Shown here in pieces: positions 15,804 through 23,782 of a stretch of DNA of 64,000 nt. The notes beneath the pieces were generated by a model, which did no database searches, was not told the origin of the DNA, and saw only the letters and a list, made by a program, of their open reading frames with translations. Source of the DNA: Streptomyces antibioticus (lineage in GTDB: Bacteria; Actinomycetota; Actinomycetes; Streptomycetales; Streptomycetaceae); contig NZ_CM007717.1 of assembly GCF_002019855.1 (NCBI RefSeq), positions 1,863,570 through 1,927,569 on the forward strand, in the 5' to 3' direction. Position 1 is the first letter of the stretch. Every line of letters begins with the position of its first letter. The position numbers and the translations under genes are program-made.

Positions 15804-17296
15804 CCGCGCCACCACGCCAGGAACCGGCGCCAGGCGTTCGGCCGGCGCGGCGGCAGGGCGGTGGACGCGTCAAACGGCGGGGCGGCGACCGGTTGCGGCA
15901 CAGGCTCGGGCGTCGGCACCGGGGGCGCCGACGGTGCCGGCAGGGGCTCCATGACCATCGGGGGGACCATCCGCTGCGGCGGGACGTGCGCGTGGCTCGG
16001 CCTGAGCTTGACGTCCTGCTGGGACCGCGGCTCGAAGTGCACCGGCAGCTCCACCAGATGCCGGGAGGCGATGGACGTCGTCCAGCGCAACTCCTCCTCG
16101 TCGCAGTCGAGCTGGATGTCCGGCAGCCGGGTCAGCAGCGCGTCCACGCCGACGTCGGCGATGGCGCGGCCGATGTCCTGGCCCGGGCACTCGTGCGGAC
16201 CGCTGCCGAAGGCGAGGTGCGAACGGTTGCCGCGCATATGGGCGGAGAGGTCGGGGCGCACCCGGGGATCGACGTTGCCGGGGGCGGGCGCGAAGAACAG
16301 GCCGTCGCCCTTGCGGATGCGCTGGCCGCCCAACTCGGTGTCCTGCTTGGCGAAGTAGCCGAAGATCGTGCTGAACGGCGGCTCGTCCCACAGGGATTGC
16401 TCGACCGCCTCCGGCACCGTCATCTCGCCGCCGTTGAGCTGGGCGAGGAAGCGCGGGTCGGTGAGGATCATGCGCAGCACGTTGGAGAGCAGGTTGACCG
16501 TCGCCTCGTAGGCGGCGAAGAGCACCAGGCGCAGATGCTCGCGGACCTCGTCGTCGGTGAGTCCCGCCGGGTCGGCGATGAGATGGCTGGCGAAGTCCTC
16601 GTCGGGCTGGGCGCGGCGGCGGCTGGTGAGCCTGCTGAGGGCGCCGACGACGTACTCGTGGCTGGCGACGGCGGTCTCGCTGCCCTTGAGCGCGTCCCGG
16701 GCGGCGGCCACCATCGTGTCGTTGTACTCCTCGGGCATGCCGAGGATCTGGCACAGCACGGCCATGGGGAGGTGTTCGGCGAACTGGCCGACCAGCTCCG
16801 CGGTGCCCTTCTCGCAGAAGCGGTTGACGAGGGTCTGCGCGGCGCGGTGGATGTACTGGCGGGTGCTGCGGTCGTCGATGGTCACCATGGCGGCGGTGAC
16901 GGCGCCGCGCAGCCGCCGGTGCTCGTCGCCCTCGGCGTGCGCGCAGATGGGCTGCCAGGCGATGTGCGGCATCAGCGGGTGGTCGGGCCTGACCCGGCCG
17001 TCGCGCTGCGGCGCCCAGATACGGGTGTCCTTGGTGAAGTGCGAGGGGGAGCGCGTCAGTTGCAGGTTCTCGGCGTGCCCGAGGACCATCCACATCGGCA
17101 GGTCGTCGTGGAGCAGAACGGGGGCCACGGGGCCGTACTCCTCGCGGAGTTGCTCGTACAGCTCGCCCAGGTCCTCCGCGCCGGGGCCGTAGAGCCGGGC
17201 CGGGGTGCCGGGGACGCGGCCGTGCGCGGGGCAGCCGGGCGGCGGGTCGAGGGCGAGGTCGTGCGGGCCGCTGGGGGTGGGGTGTTCAGACGTCAC
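15797..17296 (-). CDS. rarE: Conservon cytochrome P450 (CYP157-like, atypical K-helix)
   Basis: 499 aa. The haem loop AFGSGPHECPGQD carries the axial Cys370, and the I-helix has AAYEAT at 261-266. The normally invariant K-helix ExxR is replaced by EQSLW at 299-303, the signature reported for the CYP157 family that accompanies conservons. Residues 425-499 form a Pro-rich extension ending in WRRFLAWWRGY, possibly a membrane or partner contact. The GTG at 17296 follows GGAG. Last gene of the rarABCDE operon. Catalytic activity is uncertain. The product may serve as a haem sensor or signalling output. Confidence 0.9.
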   Translation of the reverse strand: MTSEHPTPSGPHDLALDPPPGCPAHGRVPGTPARLYGPGAEDLGELYEQLREEYGPVAPVLLHDDLPMWMVLGHAENLQLTRSPSHFTKDTRIWAPQRDGRVRPDHPLMPHIAWQPICAHAEGDEHRRLRGAVTAAMVTIDDRSTRQYIHRAAQTLVNRFCEKGTAELVGQFAEHLPMAVLCQILGMPEEYNDTMVAAARDALKGSETAVASHEYVVGALSRLTSRRRAQPDEDFASHLIADPAGLTDDEVREHLRLVLFAAYEATVNLLSNVLRMILTDPRFLAQLNGGEMTVPEAVEQSLWDEPPFSTIFGYFAKQDTELGGQRIRKGDGLFFAPAPGNVDPRVRPDLSAHMRGNRSHLAFGSGPHECPGQDIGRAIADVGVDALLTRLPDIQLDCDEEELRWTTSIASRHLVELPVHFEPRSQQDVKLRPSHAHVPPQRMVPPMVMEPLPAPSAPPVPTPEPVPQPVAAPPFDASTALPPRRPNAWRRFLAWWRGY

Positions 17297-17369
17297 AGGA
17301 GTCGCTCCGAAAGCGTGCTGGATCCGGTGTCGGGGGCTGAAGAAACGGGGGGCAGGGGGCGGCGGCGGT

Positions 17370-17990
17370 TCAGATGAGGCTGTTGCTGAGCGCCAGGGAG
17401 TGCAGGAAGCGCATCAGGGTCAGCAGGACGTCACGGCTGGAGGCCCGGCGGCGGGCGTCGCACTCAATGATCGGGATCTCGGGCGCCAGATCGAGCGCCG
17501 CCCGCAGATCGTCGAGCCGGTAACGGGGCCCGTCGGGGAACTTGTTGACGGCGACGACGAACGGCACGCCGCCTTCCTCCAGCCGTCCCATGACCTCGAA
17601 GCTGACCTCCAGACGGCGGGTGTCGACCAGGACGACCGCGCCCAGGGCGCCCTCGAAGAGGCCCTCCCACAGGAACCAGAAGCGTTCCTGGCCGGGGGTG
17701 CCGAACAGGTAGAGGACGACCTCGTCGGTGATCCGGATACGGCCGAAGTCCATGGCCACGGTGGTGGCGGTCTTGGTCTCCGAGCCGTAGTCGTCGTCGA
17801 CCCCGATCCCGGCCTGGGTCATGGTCTCCTCGGTGGTCAGCGGTTTGATCTCGCTGACCGCGCCGACCATGGTGGTCTTGCCGACGCCGAAACCGCCCAC
17901 GATGACGATCTTGGCGGCGGCCGTGGTGGTCTGCGGCAGCCGGTCCTCGGACCGTGGGCCGGGGATCGTGTCAGAGGCGTTGAAGTCCAT
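17370..17990 (-). CDS. rarD: Conservon Ras-like GTPase
   Basis: 206 aa small GTPase of the MglA/conservon type. G1 GGFGVGKTT at about 32-40, G3 GTPGQERF, and G4 NKFPD (NKxD variant with an inserted Phe-Pro) are visible; the G5 region is CDARRRASS. It would cycle between GTP and GDP states under control of the roadblock protein RarB. Start ATG at 17990 overlaps rarC by 20 nt, typical of the tightly coupled conservon order kinase-roadblock-DUF742-GTPase-P450. Confidence 0.93.
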   Translation of the reverse strand: MDFNASDTIPGPRSEDRLPQTTTAAAKIVIVGGFGVGKTTMVGAVSEIKPLTTEETMTQAGIGVDDDYGSETKTATTVAMDFGRIRITDEVVLYLFGTPGQERFWFLWEGLFEGALGAVVLVDTRRLEVSFEVMGRLEEGGVPFVVAVNKFPDGPRYRLDDLRAALDLAPEIPIIECDARRRASSRDVLLTLMRFLHSLALSNSLI

Positions 17991-18507
17991 GCATCACCGC
18001 TTCGAGAAGGGATCGGTCGGGGAGGTTCTGCCGGACGATCGGGGCGCGGGCCTGGACGAGTTCGGCCGCCAGCATCTCGGTGAGCAGCACCGTCACCACG
18101 CTGAACGGCAGGCTGAGATAGGCCGACACCTCGGCCACCGACAGCGGGGCGCCGCACATCCGCAGCACCGCGCTCTGTTCGGGGCTCGCGGACGACGGGG
18201 CCTGGGCGCGCGCCACGACCAGCGTCACCAGATCGAGGGGCGCGCGCTCGCCGTCGGCCTCCGAGATGACGTAGAACCGCTCGGGGTTCTTGTTCTCGCC
18301 GTCCTTCTCGGGCGTCCCGGACGGGGCGCCGGACGGTGCCGCGGACCGAACGCCGGGCTGCGCGGCGGGCTGTCCGGCGGATTCCGGTGCGGTCGCCGCG
18401 GACGGGGGGCCGGTGCGCTCGGGGGCCGGGCCGGTTCGTGGGGGCGGGTCGGGCGGCGGGGAGGGTGCGGGCAGGGGTTGTCGCCGCCGGCGTTGGGGAG
18501 GGGTCAT
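17971..18507 (-). CDS. rarC: Conservon DUF742 protein
   Basis: 178 aa. The first 70 residues are Pro/Ala-rich and disordered; residues about 75-178 are the DUF742 domain (RFYVISEADG, then LPFSVVTVLLTEMLAAELV) ending in LLEAVMHGLQRL. It looks like a winged-helix adaptor but no DNA-binding role is established. The ATG overlaps the rarB stop by 4 nt (ATGA). Part of the membrane-associated complex proposed for conservons. Confidence 0.93.
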   Translation of the reverse strand: MTPPQRRRRQPLPAPSPPPDPPPRTGPAPERTGPPSAATAPESAGQPAAQPGVRSAAPSGAPSGTPEKDGENKNPERFYVISEADGERAPLDLVTLVVARAQAPSSASPEQSAVLRMCGAPLSVAEVSAYLSLPFSVVTVLLTEMLAAELVQARAPIVRQNLPDRSLLEAVMHGLQRL

Positions 18508-18911
18508 ACGGTCTGCCCGTTCCGCCGGGGCGGGCTGGTCAGATGGGCGCCGATCCGCACCACGAGGTCGCGCATCATGCCGCTCATCCGGCCGGCCTCG
18601 CAGCGCACGTCGGCGAGGACGGCGAGATAGGCGTTGGCACCCGCGGACATCAGGTAGAAGTAGCCGCCGTTCAGCTCGATCATGACGAGGTTCATCTCGC
18701 CGTCGCTGGAGTGGATCTCCTGGGCGACCGCGCCGGCCAGGCTCTGGAGGCCGGCGCAGGCGGCGGCGACGCGGTCGGCGGCGTCGGGGTCACCGGCGTA
18801 GCGGGCGATCCGCAGGCCGTCGGCCGAGAGCACGACGATCATCTCGATGCCCGGAACGCCGTCGTACAGCTCCTTGAGCAGCCAGTCGAAGTTTTGGCGC
18901 TGCTGGATCAC
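18504..18911 (-). CDS. rarB: Conservon roadblock/LC7 protein
   Basis: 135 aa roadblock fold: a central VVLSADGLRIARYAGDPD strand pair, helices rich in Ala, and GGYFYLMSAGANAYLAVLAD. By analogy with MglB it should regulate the GTPase RarD. GTG at 18911 overlaps the rarA stop (GTGA), so translation is coupled to the kinase-like protein. Confidence 0.93.
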   Translation of the reverse strand: MIQQRQNFDWLLKELYDGVPGIEMIVVLSADGLRIARYAGDPDAADRVAAACAGLQSLAGAVAQEIHSSDGEMNLVMIELNGGYFYLMSAGANAYLAVLADVRCEAGRMSGMMRDLVVRIGAHLTSPPRRNGQTV

Positions 18912-20548
18912 GTGAGGTCCCCTTCATCGTCGGCCTCGGACTTGGCCTTGTCCTCGAGCAGGTGCAGATATGCGGTGGGGTTGCGGGTGAAGTCGGTGGG
19001 GTGCACTCCCGGCGGGGCCTCCTTCTTCAGGCCCTCCCAGAACGCCTCGAACGCCAGCCCCGGCTCGGGCTTCTTCTTCTCGGGCGCGGGCTCCGGCTCG
19101 GGCCGGGCGAACGGGTCCGGTTCGCCCGCGCGTTCGGCGGCCTGGGCGGCGTACGCCTCGCGGTAGCGCTGGGTGATGGAGATGGTCGCCTTGCTGCGGC
19201 GCTGGGGCAGCCCCTGCTCGGTCCACTCGGTGACCTCGGGGACGTCGTCCTGCATCGAGACGTTGGCCGGGATCTTGGGGTTGGTGGGGCGGCGCCGCTT
19301 GGGCGGGCGCTTGGGGCCTTCGAGGGCGCCCAGTTCGGCCTTGGGGATGGCGGTGGCGCCGATGCCGTGCGCGAAGCCGGGGGCGGGGTCGCCGGTCATC
19401 ATCTCGCTGGGCACGATGAGCACGGCGCGCACGCCGCCGTACGCCGAAGCCCGCAGCGACACCTGCATGTTGAAGGACGTGCACAGCCGGCCGACGACGG
19501 CGAGGCCGAGGCGCGGGGCGCCGCCGATGTCCTGGAGGTCGACGCCCTGCATGGCGTCCTCCAGCATCTTCTCGGCCTTGCGGCGGGACTCCTCGCTGAG
19601 GCTGACGCCGGCGTCCTCGATCTCGATGGCGATACCGGTCTGCACCTCGGTGGCGTTGACGTGCACCTTGGTCTGCGGCGGCGAGAAGCGGGTGGAGTTG
19701 TCGAGGAGTTCGGCGAGCGCGTGGATGAGCGGCTCGACCGACAGGCCCCGGATGTTGACCTTGGCGATGGAGTCGAGCTGGATGCGCCGGTACTCCAGGA
19801 TCCGGGACATGGCGCCGCGCAGCACGCTGTAGAGCGGGACCGGGTTGGGCCAGCTCCGGCCGGGGCGGCCGCCGCCGAGGACGCCGATGGAGTCGGCGAG
19901 CCGGCCGATCATCGAGGTGCCGTGGTCGACGCGGAGGAGGTCGTCGAAGACCTCGGGGTTGCGGCCGTGGTCCTCCTCCATCTCCCGCAGTTCCGCGGAC
20001 TGCTGGTGGACGATCGCCTGGACGCGGCGGGCGATGTTGACGAAGGCGCGCTGGGAGGAGTCGCGCAGGGCCATCTCATGGTCGACGATCTTGAGCATCC
20101 GCGCGACGATCGCGTGCTGGGCGGGGGCCAGTTCACGGAAGTAGGCGTCGGTCTCGTTCAGGTGCCGCAGGACGTCCCGGGTGGTGTTGCCGCCGCGCAG
20201 CCAGAGGACGGCGGTGGGCACGTACTCGTCGGCGATACGGCGGTTCTGTTCCTCGTGGGCGGCGACCCGCTGTTCCGCGCGGGCGACGCGCTGTTCCAAC
20301 TGGGCGGCCTGCTGCTCCAGTTGGACGCGCCGCTCACCGAACAGCCGGGCGTGGCGCACCGCCTGGGCGCCGGCGGCGGTGACCAGCAGGGTGGCGACGG
20401 CTCCGCAGACGCCGACGGCGAGCCGGGCGGGCGTCGCCACGAGGGCGACGGCGGCGCCGGTCGCCGCGGCCGTCAGTATCGCGGGGAGCAGCATCAGGCG
20501 GGCGAAGGGAAGTTCTCGGCGACCGGGTGGGGACTGAACTCTCGCCAT
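18908..20548 (-). CDS. rarA: Conservon sensor kinase-like ATPase
   Basis: 546 aa. Two N-terminal membrane segments (about 16-37 and 43-62) are followed by a coiled coil rich in Glu/Gln (QLEQQAAQLEQRVARAEQRV). A histidine-kinase-like ATP-binding region has the N-box HALAELLDNSTRFSPPQTKV and a G-box variant GLAVVGRLC. The histidine phospho-acceptor region is degenerate. The C-terminal 150 residues are charged and probably disordered (EPEPAPEKKKPEPG). Start ATG at 20548. First gene of the rarABCDE operon; the 270 bp upstream contains its promoter. Confidence 0.92.
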   Translation of the reverse strand: MARVQSPPGRRELPFARLMLLPAILTAAATGAAVALVATPARLAVGVCGAVATLLVTAAGAQAVRHARLFGERRVQLEQQAAQLEQRVARAEQRVAAHEEQNRRIADEYVPTAVLWLRGGNTTRDVLRHLNETDAYFRELAPAQHAIVARMLKIVDHEMALRDSSQRAFVNIARRVQAIVHQQSAELREMEEDHGRNPEVFDDLLRVDHGTSMIGRLADSIGVLGGGRPGRSWPNPVPLYSVLRGAMSRILEYRRIQLDSIAKVNIRGLSVEPLIHALAELLDNSTRFSPPQTKVHVNATEVQTGIAIEIEDAGVSLSEESRRKAEKMLEDAMQGVDLQDIGGAPRLGLAVVGRLCTSFNMQVSLRASAYGGVRAVLIVPSEMMTGDPAPGFAHGIGATAIPKAELGALEGPKRPPKRRRPTNPKIPANVSMQDDVPEVTEWTEQGLPQRRSKATISITQRYREAYAAQAAERAGEPDPFARPEPEPAPEKKKPEPGLAFEAFWEGLKKEAPPGVHPTDFTRNPTAYLHLLEDKAKSEADDEGDLT

Positions 20549-20820
20549 GTGGGCACCCTCTGTAGGGATCTGTCGGCATCTTCGGAATTTTTGGGAACAA
20601 GCGCACGAATTCAGCGCAACTCGGTGCGCCGCGGGCGAGCTTAGTCCGACCGGATCATCGCTGTGTCATATTCGGCAACCGCCTGAAACCGCCCCGGCGA
20701 GTGGAGTACCCTCAGCCCCATTTACACCCTGAGACACCACTCGAACACATGGAGTAACGGCGGCCGGGCGCACGGAAGTTGCTCACCGGGACGGGTGAGC
20801 GAGGTTCCCGTGTCCCGTTC

Positions 20821-21447
20821 TCAGGCCCCGGCGATCCGCAGCGCCGCGTCGGCGGTGGCGCGGGCGAACTCCCCCACGGAGCGCTCCGGATCGGAGCGGT
20901 GGACGAGGATGACGCCCTCGATCAGCCCGAAGACCAGATCGGTGCGCAGATCCAGCTCACCCTTGGCGAGCGCCGCGCCCGCCGTCGTCGCGGCGATCAA
21001 CTGCCGGTAGCCGTCCTTGAGTTCGGCGCGTACGGCATGGAAGCCGGCGAAGCGCTCGGTGCGTACCTCGGGCAGCAGATAGAGCCCGCCGAGATTGTGC
21101 GGCCCGGCGCACAGCAGCTCGACGTCGGTGCGGCACAGCTCCCACAGCCGGTCCTCGGCGGACCGGGCGTCGTCGGCGAGCAGGGCGCGGGCGCAGGTGA
21201 GCGAGGGCGTGACCGTGGACTCCAGGAGCCGGGCGAGCAGCTCCTCCTTGCCGGAGACGTAGTGATACATGGACGCCTGCCGCATCCCGGCCCGCTCGGC
21301 GACGGCCCTGGTGGTGGTGGCCGCGTACCCCCGCGTGGTGAACAACTCGGCCGCGGCGGCCAGCAGTTCGTCCCGCGGATCCAGCCCACTCTCCACCCGC
21401 TGCACAACCCGAGGCCGACCCACCCGACGCCCACCACTCGTGCCCAT
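20821..21447 (-). CDS. TetR-family transcriptional regulator
   Basis: 208 aa. Helix-turn-helix at about residues 20-65: RDELLAAAAELFTTRGYAAT, then TTRAVAERAGMRQASMYHYV, followed by the helical ligand domain. The ATG at 21447 starts MGTSGGRRVGRPRVV, the usual length for the family; the longer frame to 21687 runs into repeat DNA and was rejected. It lies between the conservon and the DUF1989/carboxylase operon and is the only free-standing regulator near the two shared palindromes (12211, 22304), so it is the likely repressor of permease and operon. No copy of the palindrome lies before its own gene. Confidence 0.85.
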   Translation of the reverse strand: MGTSGGRRVGRPRVVQRVESGLDPRDELLAAAAELFTTRGYAATTTRAVAERAGMRQASMYHYVSGKEELLARLLESTVTPSLTCARALLADDARSAEDRLWELCRTDVELLCAGPHNLGGLYLLPEVRTERFAGFHAVRAELKDGYRQLIAATTAGAALAKGELDLRTDLVFGLIEGVILVHRSDPERSVGEFARATADAALRIAGA

Positions 21448-22303
21448 ACACCCGATCCTCGCACACGACGTCGAACGGCAAGGCGGCACCGAGGCGCCAC
21501 CGGCCACGACCCGGTCCCCGGTCCCTGGCCCCTGGCCCCTGACCCCTGGCCCCTGGTCCCTGGTCCTCGATCCCGACCACGGCCCGGCCGGGCCCGGCTC
21601 AGCCCGGCCGCACCGCCCGGCTATCGCCCGCGCCGCCATGGACCACCGCTCGCCATCCGCACGCGACATCCACCGGCCCCGGACCACCGGTCACAGGCCG
21701 CGGCCGTGAGCCACGGAGCGACCACCGATCTCCGCCACCGACCGACCGCCGACCACCTACTCGGTCATCGCCCGCGCCCACGGGCCACCGGTCGCCAGTC
21801 AGGGACCGCGGCCATCAGCCACGAGACGACTACAGATCCCGCCACCGACCGACCGCCGCCCCGGATGCCGACCACCTATCGACCATCGGACGCCGCCTGC
21901 GACCGCATGGCACGGGGTACCGATCGACAACCGTCGGTCGGCTCCCGATCCCCGACGACCAACGTCGGGCATCGACCACGGGCCGCAGCCATCGGCCGCA
22001 GGGCAGCCACCGATCCCCTCCACCGACCGTCTGCCGTCCCGGCAACTGACCACGCATCGACCGAACCGGTCATGAGCCACCGCCCGGCGCCCGAGTCCAC
22101 CGGCCACCGGCCACCGGCCACCGGCCACCGGCCACCGGCCGACTGTCGAACCCCGATCCCCGCCACCGCCCGCATCCACCAACCACCACCACGGGCCCCC
22201 GATCAACAACCACCGCCCCCGACCCGACCCCCTCCCCACCCCCGTGAGCACCCAGTAACACCCCCGCAACCCCCGAGCAACCGCCCCGACCCCGCCCGCC
22301 CCT
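21448..22303. repeat. Repeat-rich non-coding region with two heptamer arrays
   Basis: About 850 bp upstream of tetR and the DUF1989 operon. 21523-21564 holds six copies of a CCCTGGC-like heptamer, and 22097-22138 six perfect copies of CCACCGG. Between them are degenerate units about 100 bp long, clearest at 21683 and 21784 (shared ACCGGTC, CGCGGCC, GAGCCACG and CCACCGACCGACCGCC blocks), with a weaker copy near 21973. No frame here shows a plausible gene. The right edge abuts the operator palindrome. Confidence 0.8.
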
Positions 22304-22327
22304 AATTTCTGTCGGGCGACAGAAATT
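22304..22327. promoter_or_regulatory. Palindromic operator of the DUF1989/carboxylase operon
   Basis: An 11-bp perfect inverted repeat AATTTCTGTCG ... CGACAGAAATT with a 2-bp centre, ending 31 bp before the first start codon. TAATTT at 22303-22308 fits a -10 box and overlaps the left arm. The counterpart at 12211-12234 precedes the permease. Probably the TetR repressor site. Confidence 0.8.
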
Positions 22328-22358
22328 GATGCCGAGCCGGAGGAGAAGAGGTCCCGTG

Positions 22359-23183
22359 ATGGCGACAGCGACCACCTACGGAGCGCGTGCCCATGCCCGG
22401 GCGCAGGAGGGGGCGCGGGTCGAGGCCATGCCCGTCGTGCCGGCCGCGGACTGGCCGGCGCCGCCCTGTGAGGCGGGGCATCTGGTGTGGGCGGAGACCG
22501 TGGCGGGCGGCAACTACACCCACCGGGTCCTCGCGCGCGGTACCGAACTGCGCCTGACCGACCTGCGCGGCGACGCCTGCGCCCATCTGCTGCTGTACGT
22601 CGACGGCCGCCCCTGGGAGCGGCTGAACGTCGCCGACACGGTGAAGGTGCAGTGGAACGCCTACCTCGGCGAGGGCGTCCTGCTCCTCTCCGACCAGGGC
22701 CGGGTGCTGGCCTCGGTGATCGCCGACACCTCCCGACGGCACGACGCGCTGTGCGGCACCTCCACCCTCGTCCGCAACACCGCCCGCTACGGCGACGGCA
22801 CCCCGCAGAGCCCCTCCCCCGCCGGGCGCGAGCTGTTCAAGCTGGCCGCCGCCAAGAACGGCCTCACCGCCCGCGACCTGCCGCCCTCCCTCTCCTTCTT
22901 CCAGGGCGTGGAGATCCGCGACGACGGCTCCCTCGACTTCACCGGCTCGGCAGGACCCGGCGCGAGCGTCACCCTGCGCGCCGAACAGGACCTGACGGTG
23001 CTGATCGCCAACGTGCCGCACCCGGCCGACCCCCGCCCCGACTACGTCAGCACCCCGCTGGAGGTCCTCGCCTGGCGCGCCGACCCCACCCGGCCCGGCG
23101 ATCCGCTGTGGGACGCCACCCCCGAAGGCCGCCGCGCCTTCCTCAACACCGCCGAATTCCTCACCGCGAGGGGGCTCGCATGA
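22359..23183 (+). CDS. DUF1989 protein UAAP1, putative carboxyguanidine deiminase subunit
   Basis: 274 aa, urea-carboxylase-associated family 1. Recognisable segments are GGNYTHRVLARGTELRLTDL, GDACAHLLLYVDGRPWERLN, then SRRHDALCGTSTLVRN. Proteins once tagged as urea amidolyase associated have been shown in other bacteria to form a two-subunit deiminase turning carboxyguanidine into allophanate and ammonia. ATG 22359 is preceded by GAAGAGG, and a GTG three bases earlier is possible. The stop overlaps the next start (ATGA). First gene of a four-gene operon. Confidence 0.87.
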   Translation: MATATTYGARAHARAQEGARVEAMPVVPAADWPAPPCEAGHLVWAETVAGGNYTHRVLARGTELRLTDLRGDACAHLLLYVDGRPWERLNVADTVKVQWNAYLGEGVLLLSDQGRVLASVIADTSRRHDALCGTSTLVRNTARYGDGTPQSPSPAGRELFKLAAAKNGLTARDLPPSLSFFQGVEIRDDGSLDFTGSAGPGASVTLRAEQDLTVLIANVPHPADPRPDYVSTPLEVLAWRADPTRPGDPLWDATPEGRRAFLNTAEFLTARGLA

Positions 23184-23782
23184 GCGTCAGGACCGTGATT
23201 CCCGCCCGCTCGGCCTGGTCGGCCGTCGTCCCCGAGGGCGCCTCGCTCACCATCACCGACCTGCACGGCAACCAGGCCGTCGACTTCCTCGTGTACGACG
23301 CCCACGACACGTCCGTGCGCTACAGCGCCCCCGACACCATCCAGGCCCAGGGCGGCATCTTCCTCACCACGGGCAGCGTGCTGCTGTCCGACGAGCACAC
23401 CCCGCTGATGACGGTGACCGCCGACGCCGTGGGCCGCCACGACACCGTCGGCGGCGCCTGCTCCAAGGAGTCCAACACCCTGCGCTACGGCCACCACACC
23501 TACGCCCAGCACGCCTGCGTGGACAACTTCCTCGCCGAGGGCGCCAAGCACGGCCTGGGCAAACGGGACCTGGTCTCCAACATCAACTGGTACATGAACG
23601 TGCCCGTCGAGAAGGACGGCACCCTCGGCATCGTCGACGGCCTCTCCGCACCCGGCCTCGCCCTCACCCTGCGCGCCGAACGCGATGTGCTGGTGCTGGT
23701 CTCCAACTGCCCCCAGATCAACAACCCGTGCAACGGCTTCGAGCCGACGGCGGTCGAGATGACGATCGGAGACGCCGGATGA
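23180..23782 (+). CDS. DUF1989 protein UAAP2, putative carboxyguanidine deiminase subunit
   Basis: 200 aa, associated family 2. Typical segments: TITDLHGNQAVDFLVYDAHD, YSAPDTIQAQGGIFLTTGSVL, GRHDTVGGACSKESNTLRYG, HACVDNFLAEGAKHGLGKRD and NCPQINNPCN. Conserved Cys and His positions in these blocks are probable metal or catalytic ligands. Start ATG overlaps the UAAP1 stop and its own stop overlaps the carboxylase start (ATGA both times), so the three products are made in coupled fashion. Expected partner of UAAP1. Confidence 0.88.
   Translation: MSVRTVIPARSAWSAVVPEGASLTITDLHGNQAVDFLVYDAHDTSVRYSAPDTIQAQGGIFLTTGSVLLSDEHTPLMTVTADAVGRHDTVGGACSKESNTLRYGHHTYAQHACVDNFLAEGAKHGLGKRDLVSNINWYMNVPVEKDGTLGIVDGLSAPGLALTLRAERDVLVLVSNCPQINNPCNGFEPTAVEMTIGDAG

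Noticed and set aside
20779..22305. Pro/Arg-rich plus-strand reading frame across tetR and the heptamer repeats
   Set aside because: Overlaps tetR antisense and repeat DNA, and has no ribosome-binding site or recognisable domain.
22200..22358. Guanidine (ykkC-type) riboswitch before the DUF1989 operon
   Set aside because: Only the palindromic operator and -10 box are visible, and the predicted leader is too short for an aptamer.
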